From Rhyacophila brunnea (lineage: Eukaryota; Arthropoda; Insecta; Trichoptera; Rhyacophilidae), in NCBI GenBank assembly GCA_022495005.1, contig JAGYXB010000699.1, forward strand, positions 186,001 through 250,000: a stretch of 64,000 nt of DNA, written 5' to 3'. The notes beneath the pieces were generated by a model that was not told the origin of the DNA, did not search any database, and saw only the letters and a list, made by a program, of their open reading frames with translations. A program made the position numbers and the translations under genes. Below are positions 1-12,749 of the stretch, piece by piece; positions within the stretch are counted from its first letter, which is position 1, and every line of letters begins with the position of its first letter.

Positions 1-1020
1 ACCCTCGCTCCCTCAATATACTTCCATACCGTTCCTGAATACAAAATGTGTGAATGAGAACTCACAAAGGCGTAAAAAGATGATGAATAGGATATTAGGA
101 GCACAAAGAGGTATATATGCGCGCGTAGGTGTTTCCCGCAAGGAAATACATCATAAAGGTACTGACACAAATTGAGGTAACGCGGACCTCCTCGTTCATT
201 CTGCACTCCTAATTCAATAGTCCCCTGTTATAACCATTAATTATTTCCAGAACATTAAAAAATTCAAGTCGTGGCCGTCCCACGGTGCGGTATTCAATGT
301 ATCAGGTTGATACGTGTAGTTCTTTCAAAAAATATATCGAATCACTCTTAGAAACTGAATTTTTTATATCCTATACACAACCTAAAATAATATTAGCAAC
401 ACATCTACTCGATAAACTACCTACTTCAACTTTTGTACCGAATAGTATTTAGATATATATGTGTATTCAAATCCCATCCAGTCTAAGTATTTTTCGATTA
501 AAATATATTTTTTATTAAAATAAAAATATACACAAAAATTTCTCAAATTGCAAGCTTCGTATTTTTCTGCTAGGCGCCTCTGGTAGGTAAAGACTTTGCT
601 TTAAAGCTTTCGAGGAATTGATTCCGTCATACGCGTCTCAGAAAATCGCCACTGCAGTCATATAAAATTTTCGTAAGAAAAACATATATTAATAATATCT
701 CATAATAGCAAACGCAATTAATTTCTTCTTTTCACCATTAATTAAAACGCAATTATAAATACATAATGATTTATGTCTATACATATTATTATAATAATAT
801 CTAGAGGTATATGATGTAAAAAGTTAAAAGGCTTCCAGTATAGATAGATAATAATATTATTACAGTAAACTTGAGTAAACCACTAGGTCGTCTAATAGTA
901 ATATCGTTCGAGAACAAGTATGTACCAAATACAGCCACTCATAATAAGAAGTGTTCTCGTCGAGGACTAGCAAAGAAGCGATCGAACAAACCCGCGCGAC
1001 GTTTCTTCTCCTAAATCCTC
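1..1020. other. AT-rich non-coding DNA, nothing recognised
   Basis: I see no gene, tRNA-like head or paired repeat ends. Open frames are short and start in AT-rich sequence. Confidence 0.5.
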
Positions 1021-1224
1021 CTAAGCCTCAACTTCCTTTAGGATTTTCGGAAGTCATTTATCAGCTGTGTGTTTTATGCCCTTCTGCAGAGCGTTTTGTA
1101 TGGCGATATTTTCTGTATCAATGTCGGGGACACCATTCTGGGCCAGTTCCGTGACTTTATCTCGCATTTTTTTCGCCTCCTTCGACGCCGCAGTTGTATT
1201 TTATTATTTCTCTTCGTCGGCCAT
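1021..1224 (-). pseudogene. decayed coding fragment, unknown gene
   Basis: Read on the minus strand, an ATG at 1224-1222 opens MADEEK, meets two stops (TAATAA), and then continues in the same frame as KEAKKMRDKVTELAQNG, VPDIDTENIAIQNALQKG and IKHTADK. A further stop at 1054-1056 is followed by LPKILKEVEA and a last stop at 1021-1023. The Lys/Glu-rich, helix-forming composition and higher GC than the flanks look like former coding sequence, not chance. I do not recognise the protein. A processed pseudogene, or an exon of a hidden gene with the stops lying in intron, are both possible. The frame contains at least three stops, so it cannot be translated as it stands. Confidence 0.4.
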
Positions 1225-1607
1225 AAAGTACTCGGGGAAAAATCTCGACTGTGTTTTATTATTGTCACGCTTTTTATGATGAACATATTTCGGAACACGA
1301 TATGACTTGAAATTAATAACAGGCCATTTTATGTTACAACGTGGCTGAAAATAGTTAAAAAACGGTAAGAAAATACGCAAGTAGAGTTTTCTTTTTACAA
1401 TGTTATACGTACCTATTTTAATAATAGAATATTCATTATATTGTGAATCTACCTATTAATACATAGTTATACACAGCGCTCGAAATGGGAGATTTTATGA
1501 ACCGGGGCGCTCGATATTTTTTCGATAATATTTACATAGATACCTACTTAAGGGCCCATATGCTCAGCATTGGTCAAAATGCAGCTTTTATGGAATTTTC
1601 CGAGCAT

Positions 1608-1688
1608 AACGTGAGCGTGTTTGAACATGTACCGTTTTAAAAAAAATATTTTTTTTTCGGTTAGGTACATGTTCAAACACGCGCGTTA
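1608..1688. repeat. short inverted repeat (hairpin)
   Basis: A perfect 19-bp inverted repeat (1615-1633 and 1664-1682, beginning GCGTGTTTGAAC) flanks an A-run/T-run centre that can itself pair. Imperfect pairing continues outward to about 1608 and 1688. It could be a very small foldback element. No target duplication is obvious. Confidence 0.6.
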
Positions 1689-2399
1689 ACACAATCTTAC
1701 CCCCTACTTTAGTTATAGTTTGTCAATGTATGGCTACGGCCGTATGTTGTAGCTTTGCCACTGGGAAATGCCAATAGAAATGGCGTATTTCAAAAAAAAA
1801 AAAAACACCTTATTTTTAGGTCAATAATTATTATAAAGCAAACATTATTCGTAAGTTATTTATCAAATTTGAATGGTCAAAGACATAGCTTATAATCAGT
1901 ATCTTTAGAATTGTCTTAAAATGTGTTAATCATGCCCATTTTTGAATAATAAAATGCCTAATTCTTGTCAAATTTGGGATCACAAAGATTATCAATATAA
2001 TTTTTTATCGTAAATGTTTTACTATAATAATATCGACATAAATTATACTGATGGTTTTATAAATGCGTTTAAAAATTAATAAATGTGAAAAATCTTAACA
2101 CCACTGCACATTCATGTACTGAAATATGACTATATTCTAAAACATTAGAGCGAGAGGTTTAAAAGAATACTATTTTATGTAATAAAAATACTTTATGCAG
2201 TCATCAAATGTTTAAAATAAATATAAAGGATGATAAGGCTTCAAAATTATATAAATAGATTATCTACAACGTTTAAGGTATGTCCAGGATCATGCTTTGA
2301 AAATAGAATAAAAGCTCCATTTTGACCTTACTTATCTTATTACTTATCACCGAATTCCGGATGCTGCCAGAGTGTGCGATATTCCGTACCCGTGTGACA
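1689..2399. other. AT-rich non-coding DNA, nothing recognised
   Basis: No coding, tRNA-like or terminal-repeat signal seen. Confidence 0.5.
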
Positions 2400-2600
2400 C
2401 AACTTCAACAGTTCTGTCGCCGCGAATGAGCCACCATCATCTTATAGCGGTGCTACAGAAACGATCCACGCGTTGCAAGTCGCACAAGGTGGGATGCGCG
2501 TGACGTGGCTATGGATAGAGAAAAGTGGCTCGTTTATCTACAATCTTGCGCTTGCCTTATGCCCCAACACTGGCGCGTGACAGGGTAAAGTAAGTAAATA
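2400..2600 (+). pseudogene. degenerate 3' end of an RTE-like LINE
   Basis: The plus strand reads RDVAMDREKWLVYL, matching the DR.xW pattern near the C-terminus of RTE-like reverse transcriptases, and soon reaches a stop. After it comes a short simple tail (TAAGTAAATAAG), as is usual for this LINE type. Upstream sequence is scrambled between frames. The assignment rests on one motif plus the tail, so it is tentative. Confidence 0.4.
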
Positions 2601-3371
2601 AGTAATATGTAGATGAAATCATCAATCGAAAATGAACAATTTGGTATATGTTGGGAAACTAATCATGAATAATCTGTAGACGTTGTAGGAAAATACATGT
2701 GTCATTATAATTATCTGTACCTATTATATCAGCATGAGTCGACATATCAGAATCACAAAAATATGTGAATATGTAATATGTACCTACCATAGATTTAATA
2801 AGTACCTAACTGAACTATTGTAAACAGAGTAAAGCTATATTTATTTGAGTGTCTACCCCCATGAGACGTTAGTAGTTATAACATTTTTTTAAATTGGACA
2901 TAGTTATGCAGAAAGCAGCCAGTTCACAAAAAATAAAAAATGAGATATGATATAGATCAGATGCGAGAAGGTTTTCTCTACGTTCTGCTGAAAATAGCCA
3001 AACTGCAAAAAAATATTCTTGAAATAAAATACTATTTACAATTTTACATATATTTTTAATATCATGTTGTTGCTAAAGTACCATTATCTCAGCTCGACAT
3101 AATTGTGGACTGGCTACATTCTGCATAACTACGTTCAATTATTCTTTTGTCAACATGTGCATCATACATTTTATTTAATTTAATAAATGTTTACTTTGCC
3201 AAAGTATTTCACTGACCACTGTTGTACACGTATGTTTGTAATTTACCCAATGGCCCTTATATTTATCACAGTGGTTTCTCGAGATTTTTATAAAATATTT
3301 CATGAGTTCTGATAAACAAATGGGGTTGGGAATCGTTGCTGAGTCTGGTATGTTAACATAATATGAAATAT
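2601..3371. other. AT-rich non-coding DNA, nothing recognised
   Basis: No supported feature. Long runs of A/T and TACCTA words only. Confidence 0.5.
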
Positions 3372-3805
3372 AAATAATTACAAGATAAAAAGAACTTTTT
3401 ATATACAACGTTTTTAAAATCTCTGTTGAATTATTATGCTCAATATGCTCAAACTTGTACTTGATATGAAGTAAATAAAATACAAACAAACAAAAATATA
3501 GAATACTGAAATTATGACATTTCATTTTGATTTCCATAGTAACGCACGTATATATTAATAATTCAGTTCCTAGGACCACCCCCTTAGCAACCAATATAAA
3601 CTTTTACTTTTTACGGATTTTTTCTGAAATAACTGCTTTAAGATGGTTAAAAGTATTAAAAGAATGCATTGGCATTGTGATAAATTCTAAAAGTTTCAAA
3701 CGTCTAGTTAGTCGGAAAGTTAGTTAAAAATCGATTGCAAGATTTGTACTGGACAAACAACCACCGGACAAACAAGAATACGAGGTAATAAAAACGTTGT
3801 AAAAT
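3372..3805 (-). repeat. R1 interspersed repeat, copy 1
   Basis: This ~435-bp unit recurs at 12750-13215, 23041-23491 and 63646-64000. Shared landmarks, read in the orientation of the 12750 copy, are TTACAACGTT near the start, GTCCGGTGGTT, ACTAACTTCCCGACTAGCTAG, ATGCCAATGCATT, TTGGTTGCTA, a GTTACTATGGAAATCAA block and a final AAAAAGTTCTTTTTATC. Each copy carries ACAACGTTTTT and AAAAACGTTGT as inverted sub-terminal repeats. No coding capacity is evident. The class is unknown; a MITE-like DNA element is the best guess. Confidence 0.75.
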
Positions 3806-4142
3806 ACACCATTACTTGAGAGATATTTTATATGAATTTAATACACATTGATACTATCGACCGAAGGTACTTGATGGAATTTGAATTTAAATTCTAATGG
3901 ATTTCTAAATGGAAAACACTTTACTAATTATTTACGTGTATTTTAATATTAATCAAACTACAAAATTATATATTAAATTAAAACTATATACTTACATACA
4001 ATTTTTTTCAATCAAAATTCATTCATACATAATTAGGTACAAAAAATCTATCGTTACATGTGCGTTTATGTATACATACAGTCTGATGTAATAGTCTCAA
4101 AATTTTCTTTCAAACCTTCTCCATAATGGCGTAAAACGTACG

Positions 4143-5113
4143 CCGTATGGCAGGGGAGGGCAAACTGCGGCCCGCGGGCCGCATGTGGCCCGCCGGGTAT
4201 TTTTTTGCGGCCCGCTATCATTAATTGTACTTCTGATTACGAATAACTTTTTTATAATTTTTTAAAAATATTGACAAAAGATTAAAATTTGAAGAATTTG
4301 TTGTTTCGTAATTGTATTATCTCAGTACGTCTTCCTTACGTCTCGTCTCACACTATGTAAACACTATTTTCTACGTTGAACATCGTGACACATTTAAATA
4401 CTTTTAACTCCGCGTTGCAAGGAAAAAAATATATGCCCATGATATGGTACAAAGTTTGAATGGATTTCAATTAAAACTCAAGTTATTCCTTCGACAAATA
4501 TCGAATAACAACGTGGACCACTTTCCAACTTTGAAGTTGCTGAATACACCAGAATATAAATTTGAAGAGTATGGTAAAATTATTAAAGCTCTGAATGACG
4601 ATTTTTCACAAAGATTTGGTGACTTCCGAAAAATTGAGACAAGTTTAGCAATAGTACGCGATCCATTTTCAATAGATATTGATAGTGTACCGGCAGAGCT
4701 ACAACTTGAGATTATTGATCTGCAGTGTGACACTGATTTAAGAGAATTGCATCGTCGTGAAGAAATCTCCAAATTTTACAATGCCCTTAATTCAGAAAAA
4801 TTCGACCAACTTAAAGATTTATTTTTGGATAAACCTATATATGTGAACAAAAATTTTCGATCATGAACCTCAATCAAAATTCTTTACGATCAAATATCTC
4901 CGATGCCCAATTACAAGCAGTTTTGAGAATATCAACTACAAAATTAACACCTGAATTTAAAAAAAATGTACAACAGTTTCATTCTTCTCATTATTTTTCG
5001 TGATAATAAATAGTGTATATCTAAAAATGGTATTTTACTTGCGGCCCGCCGCTCATTTTGAATTCTTGAATTTGGCCTTCCACCCAAAAAGTTTGCCCCC
5101 CCCTGCCGTATGG
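4143..5113 (+). mobile_element. hAT transposon remnant with 8-bp target duplication
   Basis: The element runs 4151-5105. It begins CAGGGGAGGGCAAACTGCGG and ends with the imperfect inverted match GTTTGCCCCCCCCTG. It is flanked on both sides by the 8-bp duplication CCGTATGG (4143-4150 and 5106-5113). CAGGGG ends, an 8-bp duplication and the GCGGCCCGC words next to the termini are typical of hAT elements. At 955 bp it is far shorter than an autonomous copy, and only the end of the transposase survives inside it. Confidence 0.9.
4444..5003 (+). pseudogene. hAT transposase C-terminal remnant
   Basis: Frame one (4444-4869) encodes about 140 residues including FQLKLKLFLRQI, HFPTLKLL, FSQRFGDFRKIE, PFSIDID and LQLEIIDLQCD. 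This order is what the last part of ZBED5/GTF2I-repeat-like hAT transposases shows just before the dimerisation region. After a stop, the frame starting at ATG 4863-4865 supplies QLQAVLRISTTKLTPEF and stops at 5001-5003; this is the usual terminal hATC piece (normally part of the same frame). The break between the two is a frameshift. The DNA-binding BED finger and catalytic part are absent, so it is inactive. Confidence 0.75.
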
Positions 5114-6113
5114 TAATCAGATTTTTAAAATTATAGTTTATTTTTACTCTTACAAATTTTCATGGATTACCACTAAGTAATATCAAAATCTCTTGAAATG
5201 TTATTAACTTTAATTATTCAATAATTGACAAGTATTTAAAAATCTCCAAAGATATAAATTCGCAATTATATTATTATCATTGAATGAATACGATATTTGT
5301 TTTTCCACAAAATTTTCTGTTGTCATTTTCGTGACTGACAAAAGATGAGTCGACATATCATTGGCCCCGGGGGAAGGCCAAAATATGTCAAAAAACGAAA
5401 ATAAATAGACAGTTGTTGTGTCGTGGCTGCCCACAAACAAAACGAGTGCCCTTATTTCGACCGGGAAGGGGTTGACCGCAGCCAATTTGGTTTTGCAAAT
5501 TATCTCGGAGAAAATAGGGGATGAAAATTGGTCCCATATGTGTCCCTAAATTCGGGTTAGCAGATTTTTGCGTTGCCTATTTATGGATGTTTTCTAATAA
5601 TATCGGGATGTAGAAATAATATTATTACCCCCACTCGATTTACACTGGTTATCATTTCTCGTCATATGTGTATACTATTATATTTACACAGCGTATATTA
5701 TGAAGTTATTGTAGTGACCATACATTAGTATACTTACTGTAAAATATTTGAAAGTATGTAATCTATAGATATACTAATTAAAATACTTACAATAAACTAA
5801 GACAAACTTAACTCTTCCTTGGTACATGCTTAAAGTCATGCTTTGGATATCAATAACAAAAAAACACAAAAAAAAACGCAAAAGTGGTTATCCACTTTTG
5901 CGCTGTTTAACAATTACTGCACAGTAGGAAAAATTGCTTCTGCGCATATTCGTGAATAAAATATTCCACTATAATTATCTATCTACTGTAATTCGTTTGC
6001 ATGTGTAGCAACTTTCACACTTCTGATTTTCGATTTGTGTTTAAGAAGATATGTTAAACGAAATTTCAACTATCCGACGCTTGCATTGTAACTGTGCTGC
6101 TTTACGATATTGA
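5114..6113. other. non-coding DNA with one small perfect hairpin
   Basis: At 5877-5902 an 11-bp perfect stem (CGCAAAAGTGG) closes a TTAT loop after an A-run. Nothing else is recognisable. The minus frame at 5210-5485 has no motif. Confidence 0.5.
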
Positions 6114-6490
6114 GTGATGGCAATTTACAAAGGTTCAGAACAACCATACACTGTGCTTCGAGAATGGGTGCTTGGGTGGTATGCCTTGAAGTGTAACAAG
6201 AATATAAGAGAGCGGATCATACAGCTTCCCATCACATTGAGAGTGAAGAAGGACGTTGGACCTGGCTCGGCCACACGCTACGGATGTATCAAGAGAATTT
6301 CAATCAAGCCTGCCTAATTTTCAAGCCAATCGAATTCCGATAGTATGTAAAGCCACTAAATACCTATACACAATACGAGATCCTGTTATAATCTGGAAAC
6401 ACGCAAGAAGTCTGGCACGTGACGGGGATTTTTGGAGGTGTCCATATGCTCTAACTAGGAAAAGATATGGACTAAAAAGAAGAAGAATTG
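6114..6490 (+). pseudogene. degenerate RTE-like LINE 3' end
   Basis: Two plus-strand frames (6114-6320, then 6256-6540) together parallel the better-kept copy at 11118-11435. NIRERIIQLPITL matches its EIRERTKQPLILL, and IIWKHARSLARDGDFWR matches LTWNEARRLVSDRDSWR. The frames are offset by indels. The 3' end carries GTCCATATGCTC and then ATATGGACT followed by an AAGAAGAAGAA tail, the same terminal arrangement as the 11096 copy. No target duplication was found. Confidence 0.6.
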
Positions 6491-9400
6491 CGTTAGTGTT
6501 AAAAAAAATTCTAAAAAGTACCATACGAAGCGTTTAATGGTTAAACCGATATAGATAATAGATAGGTAGGTACGTATTATTTATATGTAACGCATTAGTA
6601 AAAAAAAATTAGCTTTCACTTTATTTTCGTAGTTAGTAAATAAAATTTGCCATCAAATAATATTAATCGTGTTATAATAAAAATCGAAAAAAAAATACCA
6701 AACACTGTGTTATAAAAATACTAAATTAATATTTTATTCTCCTGTAGCATCTGCTAACTATTTTCAATGCATAGGGGTCGCCAACCATCCGCAGATTTCC
6801 CTCTTCTTTCGTCGAGTAGCGCGGTCCCGTGGGACCAGGGCTTGTGTGATATCATTTTGTCGTTCAGTCACCTCCGCCCCGAGTCCTAAGTCCTAACCAA
6901 ACCTATTATGTTATCGTTCGGTATCCCTCCAAGGAGTTTTTATAAAGAATTACGTCCATCGCGGGGTGTTTTATGTACACTTTAACTTTTATTTATAGTG
7001 ATTATTTTTTTGGTGGCGGAGTCGCGGGGACATAAAAATACATGCTTAATAGTCTTGCAGTGAATGGTGAAAGGTTTTTTTTTTATTATTGTTATGCCTA
7101 GACAAGACCGAGTTAAGAAGATTTTTTTATATTGCTTCTCTATGCCCCTCAATCTCATAGATGCATGGCAACCAAGGAACTGACAAAGTTTAGTGTGCAC
7201 TGCTTATAGCGGATCTTAACAGCCTACATCCAACATTCGCCAGTGAATTACTTGATATACTTATTTTCGATTACATATTATGTCGTTCAAATTATTACAA
7301 TTAATTTCAATATGCAACAATCATCATTTTCTAGAAACAGTTTGCCATATTGCAATCAAAGTATGAGTATTATCTAGGGAACTCAGAAATAATGGGAGCC
7401 TTAGACTATAGATACATCTAGACGCCACCCATTGCATTGCTAAATGAAGCTGCGTGCCGTGCGTTTGGTTTGTGGGCGAGCGAACGCATTCGTATTCAAA
7501 TGTTCGAGACCATAGACCATTTCGCTAGTGCTCACCAAAAGTGCTCGCACTAGACGCTCAGAATTAAAATGTATTTTTCTATTTTTTTACGTTATATAGT
7601 ATTTTTAAGCGGTCAAAATGCAACCATAAGGTAAAAATATTCATAATTTAAGTTATTTTAAAGAAAAACGGTTAATAATAAAATTAATGATAAATTATCA
7701 CGAACATGTATCAACTTACCTATGAAACGTAATACCATCTTCTTGCTTATCAGTACGGCTACCACATTTTAATACAACACACAGAACCATCATTTCTACT
7801 TAATTAACTAAAAATATTTACCACTGACTTTATGTTTAACACAAAAATAGCTATTTTAGCAACACGGTTATCGACGCATAATTAAGCAATAAGGTAAGAT
7901 TTGGCGGCTACACCGAGCAAACCATCTCCCAAATCTGTAAACCTTTTATCTTACTCTAGCGCGTGTCGCAGAGATTATAAGGGTGCCGCACTTATGCATC
8001 GTTTCTCACTCGCACTTATGCATCGTTTTTGTTCAGGCCTTGATGGGAACTGAAATACCTAATGGATGAAGAGTAACAGGCAACCGATATCTAGTGTGGA
8101 AAAAAATGGGATAAATGTCAAAAATACTAATTAATTAATCTAAGCTTGTTCTTCGTTTCTGACAACTGCTTTCGGTTTATGCACTGACGCTCATTCAATA
8201 TTGGTGTATTTTATGGTTGCAACACACACTACTGCACGTCTATATTGTGTGTTTCATTTTCGTAGGACACTCAAACATTCAAAACCCTGCTTCAAAATTT
8301 ATAGTGTATTGGGGTATAGCCTATCTGAATTATATTTTATTAATCTTTCCTGTGGCCGCTTCTCTATGCTTCTCAATCTTATACGTGCATGGCAATCTTG
8401 GTCTTGAGTACCTGCTCTTGAGATATTCCGAGGCATGGACAACTAAATATGGCTCACATTAAAACTAATTGCCTCACGATATGACATATTAAGACTAGTG
8501 TGGTGCGGGGTAGGTTTGGTTGGCCGGAACAATAGGTAAAACAATGTACAACTGTGCGTAAACAAACAAACATAATATAAAAAAACTGCTCCAAATGATA
8601 TAGGTAGGTACATCTCGCGAGAAAAGGCGAAACACATAATTTAATATATTTAACTGATAATTAAGTAGGTATTTGAAATAATCAATACTTTTCTAAATAT
8701 ATTACAATACAAATGTTTTCATCTTATTATTAGAATATGCAGTTTGACAAGTTTTAAGTGATTTTTTAATGTTCTTTAATTAAATGAAAATAAGAAACTA
8801 GGTTCAATGATGAATATAATCAATAAAAAATATCGATTATTTTTTTAAACTGTAAGTTTATATTTACTTTAAATGAAATTTTCTTGATGATATTCTAAAA
8901 TATTTATTCAATTGCATGTTTTGTATTCTACCGCGAGATATCCTTAGATATCTGACTTTCTGATTATTTCGGCTGTCTGGTAAGCGCGTTTTTTTATACT
9001 TTAGTGCAGCGACGTCTATCGAATTAAAAATTGTATATCATAACCACGTAGACCAAGATATCTTATTTCCACGAAACTTACTCAGAATAGTATTATTAAT
9101 ATTATATAATTTTTTGCCTCTTAAAATGTGCTAAGCAATGTATAATCTGCCTAACTTCAAAGGATATCACAGAGTACGGTACATCATTATCAGTATAATA
9201 GGATGTTTCACATATCATGGTAATATTTTAAATACTACAATTATTGTGTCCGATAAAATTCGTTGCTTTGTCAATAATCAATAATATTGCACGCGAATAT
9301 TAACCATTTCTATATTTTTTTAATATAATAGGTAACAAACATTTTTTTAAATGTTAGCATAGTAATTTAACAACTGGTTTATACAAACTCTCTTCTGCAA

Positions 9401-11081
9401 TGCAAAATGAGTTGCAGATAATTTTTAGTAACCTTTTTGATTCTCACTTATAGGTATTCCTTATGCAGCGAAGAATATATAATATCTTTAATATTTGTTA
9501 GAATAGCAATAGATTTAAATAATTTATATTTAAAAATGGCGTAATACTGTGAAATAGTTAAACATATTAACATAACTATAGAAATAACAAATAAATACGG
9601 AAGGCATATTTTCCGGTATTGTTATGCGACTAACAAAAGTTCTGTTTATAAAATATTAATCATTTATCTGCGGCTGTTGTACAAACAGTTCTTTTGAAAA
9701 AGCGCTTCAGGGGTGTGTCGAAAAGTTTACTTTATACAAAAATATTTTAGGGGTGGCAAAGTAAAATAAAATAAATCATTTAACGGTCATTGTGCCAGAC
9801 CAACAGACAGACAATGGTAACAGTATCACGATGTGCAAATAATAATAACTCTGTCATTTAATTTGTCATTATAATAATATTATTTCTTCAGCTAGTATTT
9901 TCCTATGCGTAACGGTTTCTGTAGTTTAGTTTGTTTTAAATATGAGTACAATTACGTGCGTAGTTGTATCCAATTTTAAGAAGTTTTATTCCAAGTTTTT
10001 ATCTTCAGTCTCCTGAAGAGAAAGACAGGTAAATAAAGATATGAACTTAATCGATACATCCTAAGTATGCAACTATTTTAGTGCCCGCAATTGACTTGAA
10101 CGGCTCCGGTTCGTGAACACCTCAAAATTATCACTTTGTCCCGTGGAAAACAATTAAATTGCATATTTTTCTTGAAGTTTAATACAATAATTTTATTGTC
10201 GAATGGTAACTAAATAATTAACATATTTTATATATTTTAAACCCTAAAAACCTATTTTATGCAGGCAATATTGAGCTTTTATATTAGGTAGCTACAAAGG
10301 TTTTTTTAGGTAATATAAATTTTTATTCATTTCCTTCCACAAACTACCTGCGCAAACCGGTTTGTATCGAGAAGCCCGTGTGTATGGACGGGAAAACTGT
10401 AGTTCGCGCAAACCGAAAAGCGCTGTAAAAGTATTTTTTACACAATGCAGGAAAGTCGCTGCCGTCTAGCCGGTGCAAAATACTAAGTTACTATACCTAT
10501 GTGTTTGTTCATAATAGGTATATATAAAAATTTCGAAGACACTTTTAATATAGTCAGCAATTTGACGAGGGTTCTGGTTTATCAATAAACATATTTCGAG
10601 CGCTGACATAAAAAGTCAATATATATTATTCTCAATCTCTCTAGTTTGCGATATACGGCCGTACTTCAACTAATACGAGGTCCAAACAATCGATCTATTC
10701 TCAAGACTAGGTTATAAATACATCAATACTGTAACAGTGTTAATACCATATTATGATAATCTTTAGCAATTTGTCTTTTTTGCATTGGTACTATAATTCG
10801 ATGTGGATTTTGGCTACCTCTTGAAGAGGTTTCTTAAGCAGTAGTACCACGTTAAAAATATGTTAATTATATGGTTACATTTATTGAATTTATGTTACTC
10901 ATTGCTACTAAAGTATGCTAATATACTAATATAGATGAATGTGGGGCAGATACACATTAATAAGACTAGCAAATAGAAGAGAGTATTTCCAACATGCTGT
11001 CTTGAAATAAAACAATTTGTTGAAAACAATCCTAGGCAGGATTTGCATTGAGGTGGCTCATTGACTCTAGTGACAAGTATG
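6491..11081. other. long AT-rich stretch, few landmarks
   Basis: Only minor items are visible. At 7169-7240 the sequence CTGACAAAGTTTAGTGTGCA and what follows match one end of the MITE-P family (41360-41736 and others), probably a fragment. At about 7985-8030 the 18-mer CGCACTTATGCATCGTTT occurs twice, 7 bp apart. The 6780-6900 and 7430-7560 stretches are somewhat GC-richer but show no gene model. All open frames are short and motif-free. Confidence 0.5.
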
Positions 11082-11823
11082 TATATTTCATTATTCTTCT
11101 TTGGCCATATCCGCCCCTTAACTGGAGCATATGGACACCACGCGGCGCCTCCAAGAATCCCTGTCGCTCACCAGTCTTCTTGCTTCGTTCCAGGTCAAAC
11201 CAGCATCCCGTAGCTCCGCCGTATATACTCTGTAAATTGTATTTAGCGGCCTCCCAGGACGCCGGAATTCAGTCGGCTTGAAGAACAGGCAAGCCAGGTT
11301 GAAGTTCTTTTCTGGCATCCGCAGCACGTGGCCGAGCCAGGTCCAACGTCGCCTCTTGACTTTCAGCAAGATGAGAGGCTGCTTGGTGCGTTCTCTTATC
11401 TCCTCGTTGCTCCTAAAGTCATACCACCCGCACACCCAGTATTCGTCGCAAACATCTGTTTTCGAAGCTCAGTATACGGTTGAGCCTTCGTAAGGTGCCA
11501 TGATTCGCTACTGTAAAGCAGCACCGTCAGAATGCAAGCATTGAATAGGCGGCATTTGGTTTTGACCGAGTACAATCGTGAGTCCCAGACATTCCGCATC
11601 GAGTTGAATGTTGTTGCTCCAGCGATTCCGAGCGACAGCAAGCTCTTTCTGCAAAATGCCATCTCCCGTGATGTGTACCTCCAGGTACTTGAAACTGTCG
11701 ACGCTCTCGATGTTTTGTCCGTCGCTAATCAGAGGGAAATCTTGATCTAGACATGTGCTATGACGTTGGTTTTCTTCGCGTTGATTTTCAAACCAATGCG
11801 AGAGGAGTTTATATTTCATTATT
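11082..11823 (-). mobile_element. 5'-truncated RTE-like LINE with 14-bp target duplication
   Basis: The insertion is 11096-11809 on the minus strand. It is bracketed by identical 14-mers TATATTTCATTATT at 11082-11095 and 11810-11823, the product of target-primed reverse transcription. The 3' end has hardly any untranslated sequence: the frame stops near 11118, and the element closes with CCATATG...ATATGG and AAGAAG. Only the C-terminal third of the polyprotein is present, so 5' truncation happened at insertion. Confidence 0.85.
11118..11809 (-). pseudogene. reverse transcriptase C-terminal region, frameshifted
   Basis: Three minus-strand frames give one continuous RTE-like protein end. First comes the thumb region with SVDSFKYLEVHITGDG (frame reaching 11819). 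A one-base shift then gives FNACILTVLLYSSESWHLT, equivalent to the family's LYGSETW block. A second shift gives RRRWTWLGHVLRMPEK, a GRP turn, LTWNEARRLVSDRDSWRRRV and a stop near 11118. The palm with the YADD catalytic box lies upstream and is missing. At least two frameshifts make it non-functional. Confidence 0.8.
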
Positions 11824-12749
11824 ACTTTTTAAAACAAATTCTTTACTTATGCATTCGAGTAAGAAGACAAGCAATGTATTATTTATATTCTCTTCGAGGA
11901 GTACTTTCATTTACATTGTATCTGTTTCACCATGCACCATGCGCTTATCAAAAATAAAGATTCTGCCAATCAATCCACCAGTATAAGTTGTCTGACGAGT
12001 GAGGGCACCACATGCTAACATTTGACATATCATTCAATACTTTTTATAATGTGATTATCAGTTGTAAATTTGAACACCAAACGATTTATTATGTTATATT
12101 TACTCTGATAAGTAAAAAGACAGTGTGTTTTTTGTATCTATAGTCTAAAGTGTTTTTGGTTTTAGTGAAATGAGAGCCCAAGTTTTAAACTACCATTTCT
12201 CGTATAGATATTATGTAGAATTATTGGATTTTTTTGACATAATCTCTAAATAGACAGTGTATAGTAGGACAGTATAGTAATATAATTAATTTATGTTACA
12301 TATAAATTGCGAGATTGCGCAAGTCATGACAGAATTCATCGCGAATAATTTCATTATAAACCACAGTTTCAGTAAGTAAGTTATTTGAGTGTAATATATT
12401 ATGAGCCTTTTGTCAAGTTTTGTCCGTAAACGCGTTGAAAATAGCCTTTTGCTATATTATGAAAGAGCAGATATATGAATGTAGCATACCAACTGGTTCT
12501 GTGAACAATTTCTTATCGTAGGCTAGTAATTCATTAATCGTATCAGAGAGGAGCATCTTTTGTTTTTATATAAATCCAACAAAAGACAGAAAGTAATCTC
12601 AACCACCCCAAGAGTAAAGCCTCATGATATAATCGTTTCGTTCACCACCTACCAGATAGGGTTGTTGATGTTGTTTCGTGAGAATTGAGCGATGAACAAT
12701 AATTAAATAGCAAAACCTTGGTCACACAAAAACACAGTAAATTACATGT
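11824..12749. other. AT-rich non-coding DNA, nothing recognised
   Basis: No supported feature in this stretch. Confidence 0.5.

Noticed and set aside
3175..3594. 139-codon minus-strand frame
   Set aside because: Mostly AT-rich sequence merging into R1 repeat copy 1; no motif.
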